64,000 nucleotides of DNA, taken from positions 2,295 to 66,294 of the forward strand of contig CAJUNR010000011.1 in assembly GCA_910587765.1 (NCBI GenBank), written 5' to 3'. Shown here piece by piece: positions 18,763 through 26,154 of this stretch; the stretch's first letter is position 1, and each line of letters begins with the position of its first letter. A program made the translations under genes and the position numbers. The DNA comes from an uncultured Lachnospiraceae bacterium. Its GTDB lineage: Bacteria; Bacillota; Clostridia; Lachnospirales; Lachnospiraceae. The notes beneath the pieces were generated by a model. It searched no databases, was not told the origin of the DNA, and saw only the letters and a list, made by a program, of their open reading frames with translations.

Positions 18763-19533
18763 ATGAAGAAAAAAAGATATGGCTGTCTTTTGCTGGCGGC
18801 AGGTCTGCTGATGAGCAGCGCGGTTACGGTGCGGGCGGATGATTATAAAGGAAAGGACGGCTGGAAGGCGGAATTTACCGGCAGGGAAATCCGCAGTAAT
18901 TTTACCTCCCAGACGTTCGCGGACGAGGTGGCCGATCTGCTGCCGGGAGACAGTATCGAGATCCGCATTGCCGTGAAAAACGGCTCTGACCGCGGCGCGA
19001 ACTGGTATATGAGCAGCGAGACGGTGCGGAGTCTGGAGGACAGCAGTCCGGCCAGCGGCGGCGCCTATACCTACGAGCTGACTTATGAGAAAAAGGGGAG
19101 CGCGAAGACGATCTACAGCAGCAGAAGCGTGGGGACGGGCGAAGGGCTTCACGAGGTGTCGGACAGTCTGGAGCGGTTCTTCTATCTGGATAATCTGTCC
19201 AAAGGAAGCCAGGGGTATATTACGCTGAAGGTGGCACTGGACGGCGAGACGCAGGGCAATACGTATCAGAACACGCTGGCGAGACTGCAGATGAATTTTG
19301 CGGTCGAGGGGACCGCGGACGGAGGAAGCGGCAGCGGAGGCGGAAACAGAGGCGGGGACGGAGAACCGGCGGGGACGCCGGGTTCGATGGTCTATTCGCC
19401 GGGGGCGGTGCAGACCGGCGATCCGGGTGGTCTGGTGCTGTGGTCCGCGGCGGCGCTGGCCTGCGGCCTGCTGCTGATGCTTTTCGGAATCAGGCGCCAG
19501 AGAAGAAACAGGGGAGGGCATGAGGATGAGTAA
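18763..19533 (+). CDS. Surface protein with VQTGD-type C-terminal anchor
   Basis: ATG at 18763 follows AGAGGTGGAG and opens a signal peptide (KKRYGCLLLAAGLLMSSAVTV, cleavage near RADDY). The 256-residue product has a beta-rich domain (PGDSIEIRIAVKNGSD, a TasA-like non-covalent fold candidate), then a Gly/Ser-rich linker and the tail VQTGD, a hydrophobic helix and RRQRRNRGG. The tail is built like a sorting signal but lacks a canonical LPXTG; QTG at this position resembles non-standard sortase motifs. It overlaps the next gene by eight bases. It may link fibre components to the membrane or wall. Function is not otherwise recognisable. Confidence 0.75.
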   Translation: MKKKRYGCLLLAAGLLMSSAVTVRADDYKGKDGWKAEFTGREIRSNFTSQTFADEVADLLPGDSIEIRIAVKNGSDRGANWYMSSETVRSLEDSSPASGGAYTYELTYEKKGSAKTIYSSRSVGTGEGLHEVSDSLERFFYLDNLSKGSQGYITLKVALDGETQGNTYQNTLARLQMNFAVEGTADGGSGSGGGNRGGDGEPAGTPGSMVYSPGAVQTGDPGGLVLWSAAALACGLLLMLFGIRRQRRNRGGHEDE

Positions 19534-20599
19534 GTACCGGAAATTGTTAACAGCACTGCTTGTGTTCTGCATGGTCTTTCCGCTCTGCGTTTTGAAAAGT
19601 CAGGCGGCGGAGCAGGCCGGGCCGTATACGTATACCATTCGTTTCTACGCGGGAAATCAGGGAACCTTCGCGGGAACAGGCGGCGTCCGCGTGCTCGATG
19701 AACAGGGGATACCGGCCGGCGGCACGGCGCCGGTGCTGGAGCAGAATGGGACGGTTCTCACAGTCAGCGGCCTGAAAGCCGGATACCGGGTGAATTTTCC
19801 GGAGATTCAGGACGGCGCGGTGAAGCTGCGGACGGACAGCCGGTATTATGTGCGGGGGCTGCGGCGCAGCGGATATGACAACGATACGGTGGACGCGCCG
19901 TCCTTTCTGGTGGAGCAGGATCAGGACTATGTGGTTGCCTACGGCGTCGTCGGTGATCAGGTGTCGTATGTCGTCCACTACCGGGATACGGACGGCAATC
20001 GTCTGGCGCCCAGCCGCACGTATCAGGGAAACGTCGGCGACCGGCCGGTGGTAGCGTTTCTGTATATCGAGGGCTACCGGCCCCAGGCTTACAATCTGAC
20101 CCGCACGCTGTCCAAAAACGAGGCGGAGAATGTCTTTACGTTCGTATATGAGCGTACCGGCGGAAGCGGCGGCGGTGGAGGAACCGGTGGCGGCGCGGGC
20201 GAAGAGCAGCCGCCGGCGGGCGCTCCGGAACCGGGGGCAGCCCAGCCTGCCGCTCCGGCGCCCGTTCCGGCAGCGGCCCCTGCCGGCGGAGCACCGGCGG
20301 GCGGAGGCGCCGCTGCTGCGGGCGGAGACGCCGGAGAAGCGGGCGTACAGCCGGGCGTGGAGGCGCCGGATGAGGAGGTCCCGCGTGAGGAAGAGCCGGA
20401 TGAGGTCCGGCGGCTGGACGAGGATGAGAAGGTACCGCTGATCGACACGATCCAGAACCTGCCGGAGAACGGGACGGCCCGGATACTCGGCGCCTCGGCG
20501 CTCGGAATCGCCGCGGCCGCAGCCCTTCTGCTGCTGATCTTCTTCTGGCAGAAGCAGCGCAGAGAGCATGCTTCGGACCGGGATTCCGGCGAATCGTAA
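19526..20599 (+). CDS. MucBP-domain surface protein with LPENG anchor
   Basis: ATG at 19526 follows GGAGGG at seven bases (ATG 19520 is too close). The product is 357 residues: signal peptide (LLTALLVFCMVFPLCVL), a beta domain to about residue 130, then a MucBP-like repeat (VSYVVHYRDTDGNRLAPS... YIEGYRP). A long Gly/Ala/Pro-rich flexible stalk (about 205-300) leads to LPENG, a membrane helix and KQRRE. MucBP domains are associated with mucin binding, which fits a gut organism. LPENG differs from LPXTG by Asn for Thr, so which sortase would accept it is unclear. It is the last gene of the surface locus, followed by a terminator. Confidence 0.85.
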   Translation: MSKYRKLLTALLVFCMVFPLCVLKSQAAEQAGPYTYTIRFYAGNQGTFAGTGGVRVLDEQGIPAGGTAPVLEQNGTVLTVSGLKAGYRVNFPEIQDGAVKLRTDSRYYVRGLRRSGYDNDTVDAPSFLVEQDQDYVVAYGVVGDQVSYVVHYRDTDGNRLAPSRTYQGNVGDRPVVAFLYIEGYRPQAYNLTRTLSKNEAENVFTFVYERTGGSGGGGGTGGGAGEEQPPAGAPEPGAAQPAAPAPVPAAAPAGGAPAGGGAAAAGGDAGEAGVQPGVEAPDEEVPREEEPDEVRRLDEDEKVPLIDTIQNLPENGTARILGASALGIAAAAALLLLIFFWQKQRREHASDRDSGES

Positions 20600-20617
20600 A
20601 CATAACGCAGGACAGAG

Positions 20618-20678
20618 AAAAGGACAGCGTCTGCCTATAAGCCGAATGCGGCGGAAAGGGCGGCCGGGGTCCTTTTTT
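20618..20678 (+). terminator. Terminator of the surface-protein locus
   Basis: AAAAGGAC (20618-20625) pairs with GTCCTTTT at 20669-20676, with an inner GC-rich region, and the second arm runs into TTTTTT. The loop region is long but the T-run and position 19 bases after the last surface gene support termination. Confidence 0.55.
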
Positions 20679-20904
20679 GTATGGCTATGAGATATTTAAA
20701 ACAGATACCGGTATGGTAGTTACTCCATATAAAGAAGGTTCCGTGGTGATCGGAAAAGAGTGTATGCTTAAACGGACTGCGGAGTGCGCGGAACAATGCA
20801 GGGACGGCGGCTGTATCTTTGCGGTTCATATAGATTTTCATACAAACGCCGTAAAAAACGGGGATATGGCAGGCTGGAAAAAATATATTTATTGATCTGC
20901 ATAC

Positions 20905-20933
20905 TTGCATTTCGGGAAAATCACACATATAAT
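20905..20933 (+). promoter_or_regulatory. Sigma-A promoter of the winged-helix/MNT-HEPN operon
   Basis: TTGCAT (20905-20910), 17-base spacer, TATAAT (20928-20933), then a start with AGAGGTG 26 bases on. The interval 20600-20904 holds the terminator and one 72-codon open frame without ribosome site; no gene is called there. Confidence 0.7.
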
Positions 20934-20971
20934 GGAATAAACACTTTATAAACTGTTTAGAGGTGTGCTGC

Positions 20972-21781
20972 ATGGGAAGAAAGAGATTAAGCAACATTTG
21001 TAAGGAAATACTGGGTAACTTGCAGGACAAAAGGAGACCGGACGAGGAACAGACGGCGATTCTGTTCGACGGAATTGTGGATTGTATTATGGAGGAGGAC
21101 AGGGAGCTGACCGCCGACTGCCGGCGCGTCTCCGATCTGCTGAAACGAATGCGGCAATATAAGGATTTTGACGGGCTGTCGGCAGAAGACGTGTTTTCAC
21201 TGGGAGGAATCTGGGGAAGCATCCGGGTATCGGAACTGTATTTTGAGAGGCGGAATTATCTGGTGGAAACGGACAGGCTGTGTGAGGTTCATAGGAGGAA
21301 TTACCGGTTCTTCAAAGAGATTCATACAAATCCCGGTATCTGCCATAAGGACCTGGCCGCAAAGGTGCGGCAAAGTCCGTCGCAGTTGTCGCAGTTTGTT
21401 TCCCGTTTGACCAGAGACGATCTGATATCCTGCAGCCGCGTGGGACGGGAGAAGCATTATTATCTTCGGAAGCGGGGAGAACAGATCTATAAAGTGCTGG
21501 AGAAAGAGAGAAAGCATTCGGCTGTGCAGAAGGCGGGAGGTTTGCATCCGGCTTTGCCTCAGAGAATCTATGGCCCCAGAGAGGCGGCGGATAATAATCT
21601 TTTCTACAGCGGACAGATGCAGGTGCTGACGGCAGCGCCTGTGCCCTGCAACTGCTATGCTGAAATTGTGGGGAATGGGGAAACGGCTGCCAATGTGAGT
21701 GCGGTGATCAGAAGAGGAGGAAACGGAACATTATGTCAACCAATAGCATTACAGGAGAAGAATATGTCAAACAGCTTTTGA
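20972..21781 (+). CDS. MarR-like winged-helix protein with unknown C-terminal tail
   Basis: ATG at 20972 lies six bases after AGAGGTG. The product is 269 residues. The first part is helical and charged. Residues about 110-185 form a winged helix: FFKEIHTNPGICHKDLAAKV, then SPSQLSQFVSRLTRDDLISC (recognition helix and following turn), then VGREKHYYLRKRGEQIY (wing). This is the MarR-type layout. The last 80 residues, with a Cys-x-Cys (VPCNCYAE), are unlike known regulators. The 3' end overlaps the next gene by 49 bases. It heads a four-gene unit ending in an MNT/HEPN toxin-antitoxin pair and may regulate it. The regulated signal is unknown. Confidence 0.75.
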   Translation: MGRKRLSNICKEILGNLQDKRRPDEEQTAILFDGIVDCIMEEDRELTADCRRVSDLLKRMRQYKDFDGLSAEDVFSLGGIWGSIRVSELYFERRNYLVETDRLCEVHRRNYRFFKEIHTNPGICHKDLAAKVRQSPSQLSQFVSRLTRDDLISCSRVGREKHYYLRKRGEQIYKVLEKERKHSAVQKAGGLHPALPQRIYGPREAADNNLFYSGQMQVLTAAPVPCNCYAEIVGNGETAANVSAVIRRGGNGTLCQPIALQEKNMSNSF

Positions 21782-22368
21782 ATTACCTCAGAAAGCATAC
21801 AGGCTCTAAAGCGGATATAGCGGCGTGGGTCTACAGACTGATTCAGCGGACAGAGAATAAAGAGGCAGCTTTTCGGTATTTTCTGGAGAATGCGGACAGA
21901 ATCGGTTCCTCCAGGGAGAAAGAGGCGGAAGTCTGTTTTACGGCGTCGGAGCTGCAGGAGCTGGCAATGAACTGCGGTCAGATGGTCTCCGGAATCCTGG
22001 ACAATCTTGTCGGCCGGAATCCGGATGCAGAGACATTCTATGCGGAATTGTGGCGGCGGGGAATCGAGTCGGATACGAACTTTGCGGATGAAAAAGAGAA
22101 GATCTACGCACTGTTCTGCTTTTGGAGCGACGGCAGAACGCCGTATTTCCAGTTGGAAAAGGGACTGTATATGTCGGAGGAAGACTATGCGGAGACGATA
22201 AAGGCGAGAGAAAACGAGATCAGAAAAGCGGGCTTTATTCTAAGCCGGAGATTTTCACAGAAGACGGAACGGAGCAGCCTTCTGATGAGAGTGCTGGATT
22301 CCTGCGTGACGGAGGAAGAGAAAGCAGTTGTTCTGGCGCAGATTTTGTCCATGCTTGAGGACAGGTGA
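21733..22368 (+). CDS. Unrecognised 211-aa protein in toxin-antitoxin operon
   Basis: ATG at 21733 follows GAGGAGG at a slightly long spacing and overlaps the preceding gene by 49 bases. The product is mostly alpha-helical, acidic and soluble (SITGEEYVKQLLNYLRKHTG; later YFQLEKGLYMSEEDYAETIK). It has no membrane segment or known catalytic motif that I can see. Its stop is seven bases before the MNT antitoxin start, so all four genes are probably one transcript. It could be a third toxin-antitoxin component or a scaffold; nothing in the sequence decides this. Confidence 0.7.
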   Translation: MSTNSITGEEYVKQLLNYLRKHTGSKADIAAWVYRLIQRTENKEAAFRYFLENADRIGSSREKEAEVCFTASELQELAMNCGQMVSGILDNLVGRNPDAETFYAELWRRGIESDTNFADEKEKIYALFCFWSDGRTPYFQLEKGLYMSEEDYAETIKARENEIRKAGFILSRRFSQKTERSSLLMRVLDSCVTEEEKAVVLAQILSMLEDR

Positions 22369-22375
22369 TCCGGCA

Positions 22376-22669
22376 ATGAAAGACACAGGCATCAGGGAGA
22401 GCGTAGTCGAGGAGATATGCTCTCTGGCGCGAAAACATCGTATAAAAAGAGTTCTTTTATTTGGTTCCAGGGCAAGGGGAGACTATCAGCGTGCCAGTGA
22501 TATTGATCTTGCTGTGTGCGGAGGAGATATTGTTCGTTTTGCTCTGGATGTGGAGGAAACGACATCCACACCGTTGAAGTATGACGTGGTGAATCTGGAT
22601 GGTGAAGTACAGGAGGAACTGTTGGAATCGATTTTCCGGGAAGGGAAAGTTTTATATGAAGAAATATGA
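22376..22669 (+). CDS. Minimal nucleotidyltransferase (MNT) antitoxin
   Basis: ATG at 22376 gives 97 residues. The nucleotidyltransferase signature is complete: GSRARGDYQRASDIDLAV, with the GS motif and D-x-D metal ligands at the expected spacing, and a later acidic residue in YDVVNLDGE. Family knowledge: MNT proteins paired with HEPN toxins act as antitoxins, in studied cases by adding nucleotides to a HEPN tyrosine. The partner follows, overlapping by 14 bases. There is no strong ribosome site, consistent with translational coupling to the gene upstream. Confidence 0.9.
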   Translation: MKDTGIRESVVEEICSLARKHRIKRVLLFGSRARGDYQRASDIDLAVCGGDIVRFALDVEETTSTPLKYDVVNLDGEVQEELLESIFREGKVLYEEI

Positions 22670-23060
22670 GAATTATGTTTCTAATCTGCGTGTGCTTGAG
22701 AGGGCGGACAGGGAGAGTCTGGACAACGAGTTTATTATCGGCGGCATTATTGATAAATTCTCTATTCAGTTTGAACTGGGATGGAAAATGCTGAAAGAAT
22801 TACTATGCTACGAGGGCAGCAGAGTCTCTGCTATCGGTTCGCCCCGAAGCATTATTAAGGAGGCTTATACAGTCTACCCTTTTTTTGACGGTGATACCTG
22901 GCTGGCGATGCTCAGGGACAGGAATGATATGGCCCATATTTATGACGGAAATGCCGCAAAAAATCTGGTAAAACGGATACTGGCAGAATATATACCGCAG
23001 TTTCAGAAGCTGGAAGAGGAAATTGTCGGATATTATGGAGAGATTCTCAGGAAAGTGTAG
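22656..23060 (+). CDS. HEPN-domain toxin, partner of MNT
   Basis: ATG at 22656 (MKKYENYVSNLRVLERADR) overlaps the MNT gene by 14 bases. The 134-residue all-helical protein contains RNDMAHIYDG near residue 95. This matches the HEPN R-x4-H ribonuclease motif followed by the tyrosine modified by MNT partners in studied systems. FELGWKMLKELL and SPRSIIKEA are typical of the HI0074-like nucleotidyltransferase substrate-binding family. It is the last gene of the operon. Toxicity is expected from the family, not shown here. Confidence 0.9.
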   Translation: MKKYENYVSNLRVLERADRESLDNEFIIGGIIDKFSIQFELGWKMLKELLCYEGSRVSAIGSPRSIIKEAYTVYPFFDGDTWLAMLRDRNDMAHIYDGNAAKNLVKRILAEYIPQFQKLEEEIVGYYGEILRKV

Positions 23061-23069
23061 AGTAGGAAT

Positions 23070-23103
23070 CATCGGACAGGGAAGCGTCCTTCCCTGCCCG
23101 ATG
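23070..23103. terminator. Hairpin between convergent HEPN and uxuB genes
   Basis: CATCGGACAGGGAAG and CTTCCCTGCCCGATG pair at 14 of 15 positions around a CGTC loop. It lies between two converging genes, so it may stop transcription from both sides, although neither side has a clear T-run. Confidence 0.6.
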
Positions 23104-23120
23104 GAGATTAAAATCATAAG

Positions 23121-24731
23121 TTACGCCATATATTTTTTCAGCACTTCGCGCACGGCGCCGGGGCCGGCAATCTCTTCGAGGAACAGAGCCTCGATCTGGT
23201 CGCCGATGCCGGCTTTGTACAGGTCAATACCGAAGATATTCGCGTTGGAGAGAATCTCCTTCAACTGTCCTTTGTAGGTTTCCGGCCTGCCGAGTTCGAT
23301 GCCTGCGAGTTTCGCGGTCAGTTCCGGAAGCATGGGATCCGCGGACAGCTCGAACGGCTCGCCCTTGTCATTCACGCCGAGGAGATAGCGGCACCAGCCG
23401 GCGATTGCCAGCGGAATGGCCTTGAGCTTCTTCGCGTCGCCGTATTTCTCCACATAGGACTTGATGGTTTCGCCGTAGCGGATGCCGACCTTCTGGGAAG
23501 TATCGGTAGCGATTCGCTGAGGCGTATCCGGCATGAACGGATTCGGGATGCGGACGTTGATGACCTCGTCCACAAATGCCTGCGGAGAGAGGATCCCCGG
23601 GTCAGTCACGACCGGCATGCCCTCCACCGGTCCGATCTCGTGCACCAGTTTGTTGAGCTGCGGGTCTTTCATTTCGTCTGCGATCAGCGTATAGCCGAGC
23701 ACGCAGCCGTAGACTGCCAGCGCCGTATGGAGCGGATTCAGGCAGGTGGTCACCTTCATACGCTCCACCTTGTTGACGGTGTCGCGGTCGGTCATGTAGA
23801 CGCCCGCTTTCTCCAGCGCGGGGCGTCCGTTGGGGAATTTGTCTTCCACGACCAGATACTGCGGCCCTTCCGCGTTGACGAAGGGCGCGATATAGGTTCT
23901 CTTGGAGGTGATGACCGGTTCGATCTCCTCGACTCCCAGCTTCTTCAGCTCCTCGCATACGGAATCTGCCGGGCGGGGCGTGATCTTGTCGATCATGGAC
24001 CAGGGGAAGGTGATGAGGCTTTCGTCGGACAGATATTCGACGAATCCGGCTTCTGCAAAGCCCTTTTTCTCCCATTCCTTTGCCATGGTGAGGATGGAAT
24101 GCTGCAGCTTCTCTCCGTTGTGGGAACAGTTGTCCATGGAGACGACTGCCAGCGGAAGCTTTCCGGCCTTATAACGCTCCAGGAGAAGCGCGCAGACAAC
24201 TGCCATGGCAGAGCCGGGTTTTTCGGGTCCGTTGTCGATATCGGCCTGGATGAACGGGAAATAGTTCCCGTCGGGTCCGCTTAACGCATAACCCTTTTCC
24301 GTGATCGTGAAGGAGATCATCTGCAGGCCCGGATTGACGAAGATCTCTTTCAGGCGGTTCCACTGCTGCGGATCGCCGGAGATGGCTTTGATGGCCTCGG
24401 TGAGAGAGCCGATCACCTGCTTCTCGGTGGAAGCGTCGGCTTTCAGGGTGACCGCCAGCACGAGGTTGTCATAGGGTTTGTAAATTTTGTCGACGACGTC
24501 AAAGTCGAAGGTTTCCACGCAGGTGATGCCTTTGTCGGCCGCGCCCTGACGGATCAGCCTGTCAGCCAGGCCGCCGATGAAGATGCGGAAAATATTTCCG
24601 GCGCCGAAATGTACCCATACCGGGGATTTTCTCGTATCTGCGGCAACCTTTTCCACATCATAAGACGGGAGAATGATGCCTGCCGCGTTCCATGCGGCAG
24701 TGTCTTTGAGTCCGTTTAAAGTAAGTTTCAT
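23121..24731 (-). CDS. uxuB: D-mannonate oxidoreductase (fructuronate reductase)
   Basis: The product is 536 residues and belongs to the mannitol dehydrogenase/UxuB family. It reduces D-fructuronate to D-mannonate with NADH (family knowledge). Visible features: N-terminal cofactor segment VWVHFGAGNIFRIFIGGLAD, the VSMDNCSHNGEKLQ catalytic-domain start, the FPWSMIDKITPRP motif, and a helical C-terminal domain with YGCVLGY and GWCRYLLG. The inner ATG at 24731 is nine bases from AGGAG; ATG 24737 is only three away. It lies downstream of uxuA in the same direction, ending a TRAP-uxuA-uxuB unit, and matches the usual family length. Confidence 0.92.
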   Translation of the reverse strand: MKLTLNGLKDTAAWNAAGIILPSYDVEKVAADTRKSPVWVHFGAGNIFRIFIGGLADRLIRQGAADKGITCVETFDFDVVDKIYKPYDNLVLAVTLKADASTEKQVIGSLTEAIKAISGDPQQWNRLKEIFVNPGLQMISFTITEKGYALSGPDGNYFPFIQADIDNGPEKPGSAMAVVCALLLERYKAGKLPLAVVSMDNCSHNGEKLQHSILTMAKEWEKKGFAEAGFVEYLSDESLITFPWSMIDKITPRPADSVCEELKKLGVEEIEPVITSKRTYIAPFVNAEGPQYLVVEDKFPNGRPALEKAGVYMTDRDTVNKVERMKVTTCLNPLHTALAVYGCVLGYTLIADEMKDPQLNKLVHEIGPVEGMPVVTDPGILSPQAFVDEVINVRIPNPFMPDTPQRIATDTSQKVGIRYGETIKSYVEKYGDAKKLKAIPLAIAGWCRYLLGVNDKGEPFELSADPMLPELTAKLAGIELGRPETYKGQLKEILSNANIFGIDLYKAGIGDQIEALFLEEIAGPGAVREVLKKYMA

Positions 24732-24762
24732 CTTCATACACTCCTGTTATACCGTTCTGCAG

Positions 24763-24798
24763 CCGTCCGGAGGAGCCGGGAAGGTGTCCCCCGGACGG
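24763..24798 (-). other. Hairpin in the uxuA-uxuB gap
   Basis: CCGTCCGG and CCGGACGG enclose a 20-base loop within the 79-base gap between uxuA and uxuB. No T-run is present, so it may protect or process the upstream message. Confidence 0.4.
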
Positions 24799-24810
24799 AC
24801 AGCGCGTTTG

Positions 24811-25890
24811 TTATTTCGATAATCTGTCAATTGCTTCCCAGAGACCATTCAGATAGGTAGCGCCCAGCGCCCGGTCATACAGGCCGTAGCCGGGGCGTCC
24901 GACTTCGTCCCAGATCATTCTGCCGTGGTCCGGGCGGACGTAAGCGTCCGGACAGGTGTCGTAGATCGCTTTCATGATGGCGAACATGTCCAGATCCCCG
25001 TCCTTGGACAGATGGCTTGCCTCGCGGAAATGGTGATAGCCGTCCAGGAATTTCACGTTGCGCACATGCATGGCAGCGATGCGGTTCTTCTCGCCGAAAT
25101 GACGGATGATCTCCGGTACGTTGTTTCCTTCGTTGGAGCCCATGGAACCGGTGCACAGACAGAGCGCGTTGGCCGGCGAATCATGGAGCGCACAGATCTG
25201 ATCGAACTGTTCCTGCGTGTGTGCGATACGCGGGAGTCCGAAGATCGGCCATGCGGGATCGTCCGGATGGCAGGCCATGCGGACGCCGACTTCCTCGCAG
25301 ACCGGAATGACTGCGTCCAGGAAATATTTGTAGTTTTCGCGGAGTTTGTCGGCGGTCATGCCTTCATACTGTTTGAGCGTTTTCTCCAGCTCCGCCAGAC
25401 GCTCCGGCTCCCAGCCGGGAAGGGTAAAGCCGTTGCTGTCGGCAGCCGTCTTGCGCACAATCTCCATCGGGCCCATGTCGCCCAGATCTTTTTCGTCGAA
25501 GTACAGGCTGTTGGAGCCGTCCTCGGGGATCGGATGCGCCAGGTCCGTGCGCAGCCAGTCAAAGACCGGCATGAAGTTGTAGACGATGACTTTCACGCCG
25601 TATTTTGCCAGATTGCGGATCGTGATATTGTAATTCTCGATGTATTTGTCGCGGGTGGGAAGTCCCATCTTGATGTCTTCGTGTACGTTGACGCTCTCGA
25701 TGACCTCGCATTCCAGTCCCGCTTCGTGTACTTTGTCGATATACGCCTTGATTTCTTCTTCGGTCCAGACTTCTCCGGCCGCTTTGTAGTCGAGAAATCC
25801 CATCAGGCCGGTCATGCCGGGGATCTGTCTGATCTGGCTTAATTTTACAGAATCGCTGTTTTCTCCGAACCAGCGGAATGTCATTTTCAT
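24811..25890 (-). CDS. uxuA: D-mannonate dehydratase
   Basis: The product is 359 residues and full length for UxuA. It opens MKMTFRWFGENSDSVKLSQI, then IPGMTGLMGFLDY, the conserved start of the family. Further landmarks are MPVFDWLRTDLAHP, ACHPDDPAWPIFGLPRI and CTGSMGSNEGNN, which contribute metal ligands and the active site in known enzymes. It dehydrates D-mannonate to 2-keto-3-deoxygluconate. The start has AAAGGAAC upstream. Its 5' side borders a tandem hairpin repeat that separates it from the TRAP permease gene. Kinase and aldolase for the product are not in this window. Confidence 0.95.
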   Translation of the reverse strand: MKMTFRWFGENSDSVKLSQIRQIPGMTGLMGFLDYKAAGEVWTEEEIKAYIDKVHEAGLECEVIESVNVHEDIKMGLPTRDKYIENYNITIRNLAKYGVKVIVYNFMPVFDWLRTDLAHPIPEDGSNSLYFDEKDLGDMGPMEIVRKTAADSNGFTLPGWEPERLAELEKTLKQYEGMTADKLRENYKYFLDAVIPVCEEVGVRMACHPDDPAWPIFGLPRIAHTQEQFDQICALHDSPANALCLCTGSMGSNEGNNVPEIIRHFGEKNRIAAMHVRNVKFLDGYHHFREASHLSKDGDLDMFAIMKAIYDTCPDAYVRPDHGRMIWDEVGRPGYGLYDRALGATYLNGLWEAIDRLSK

Positions 25891-25911
25891 AATTTTGTTC
25901 CTTTCTTATTA

Positions 25912-26137
25912 AAGTTCCGCCTCCGCGCGTCCGGTACTGTATGCCCAGAGTTGTTTTTGCCGGGAAAACAGACAAAAACAACTCTGCGTACCGTACGCGC
26001 TCCGGCTGAGGTTGAAGTTCCGCCTCCGCGCGTCCGGTACTGTATGCCCAGAGTTGTTTTGTCCGCAGGGCAGACAAAACCAACTCTGCGTACCTTCCGC
26101 GCTTCGGCTGATAGATTAAAGTTCCGCCTCTACGCGG
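25912..26137. repeat. Two tandem ~103-bp hairpin units plus partial third
   Basis: Units start at 25912, 26015 and 26119 with the sequence AAGTTCCGCCTC; the third stops after about 19 bases. Each full unit folds on itself. In unit one CAGAGTTGTTTTTG (25946-25959) pairs perfectly with 25973-25986; in unit two 26049-26063 pairs with 26073-26088 with one bulge. Outer arms (CGCGCGTCCGGTAC against a GTAC...GCGCTCCGG region) also pair imperfectly. It fills the gap between dctM and uxuA. REP/BIME-like repeats have this look. Confidence 0.8.
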
Positions 26138-26154
26138 CAATCATTGAGCTGCAA

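Noticed and set aside
20677..20895. 72-codon open frame after the surface locus
   Set aside because: It starts inside the terminator, has no ribosome site and no recognisable features.
25559..26140. Minus-strand 193-codon frame across the uxuA leader
   Set aside because: It is formed by the tandem hairpin repeats and reads into uxuA in the wrong frame.
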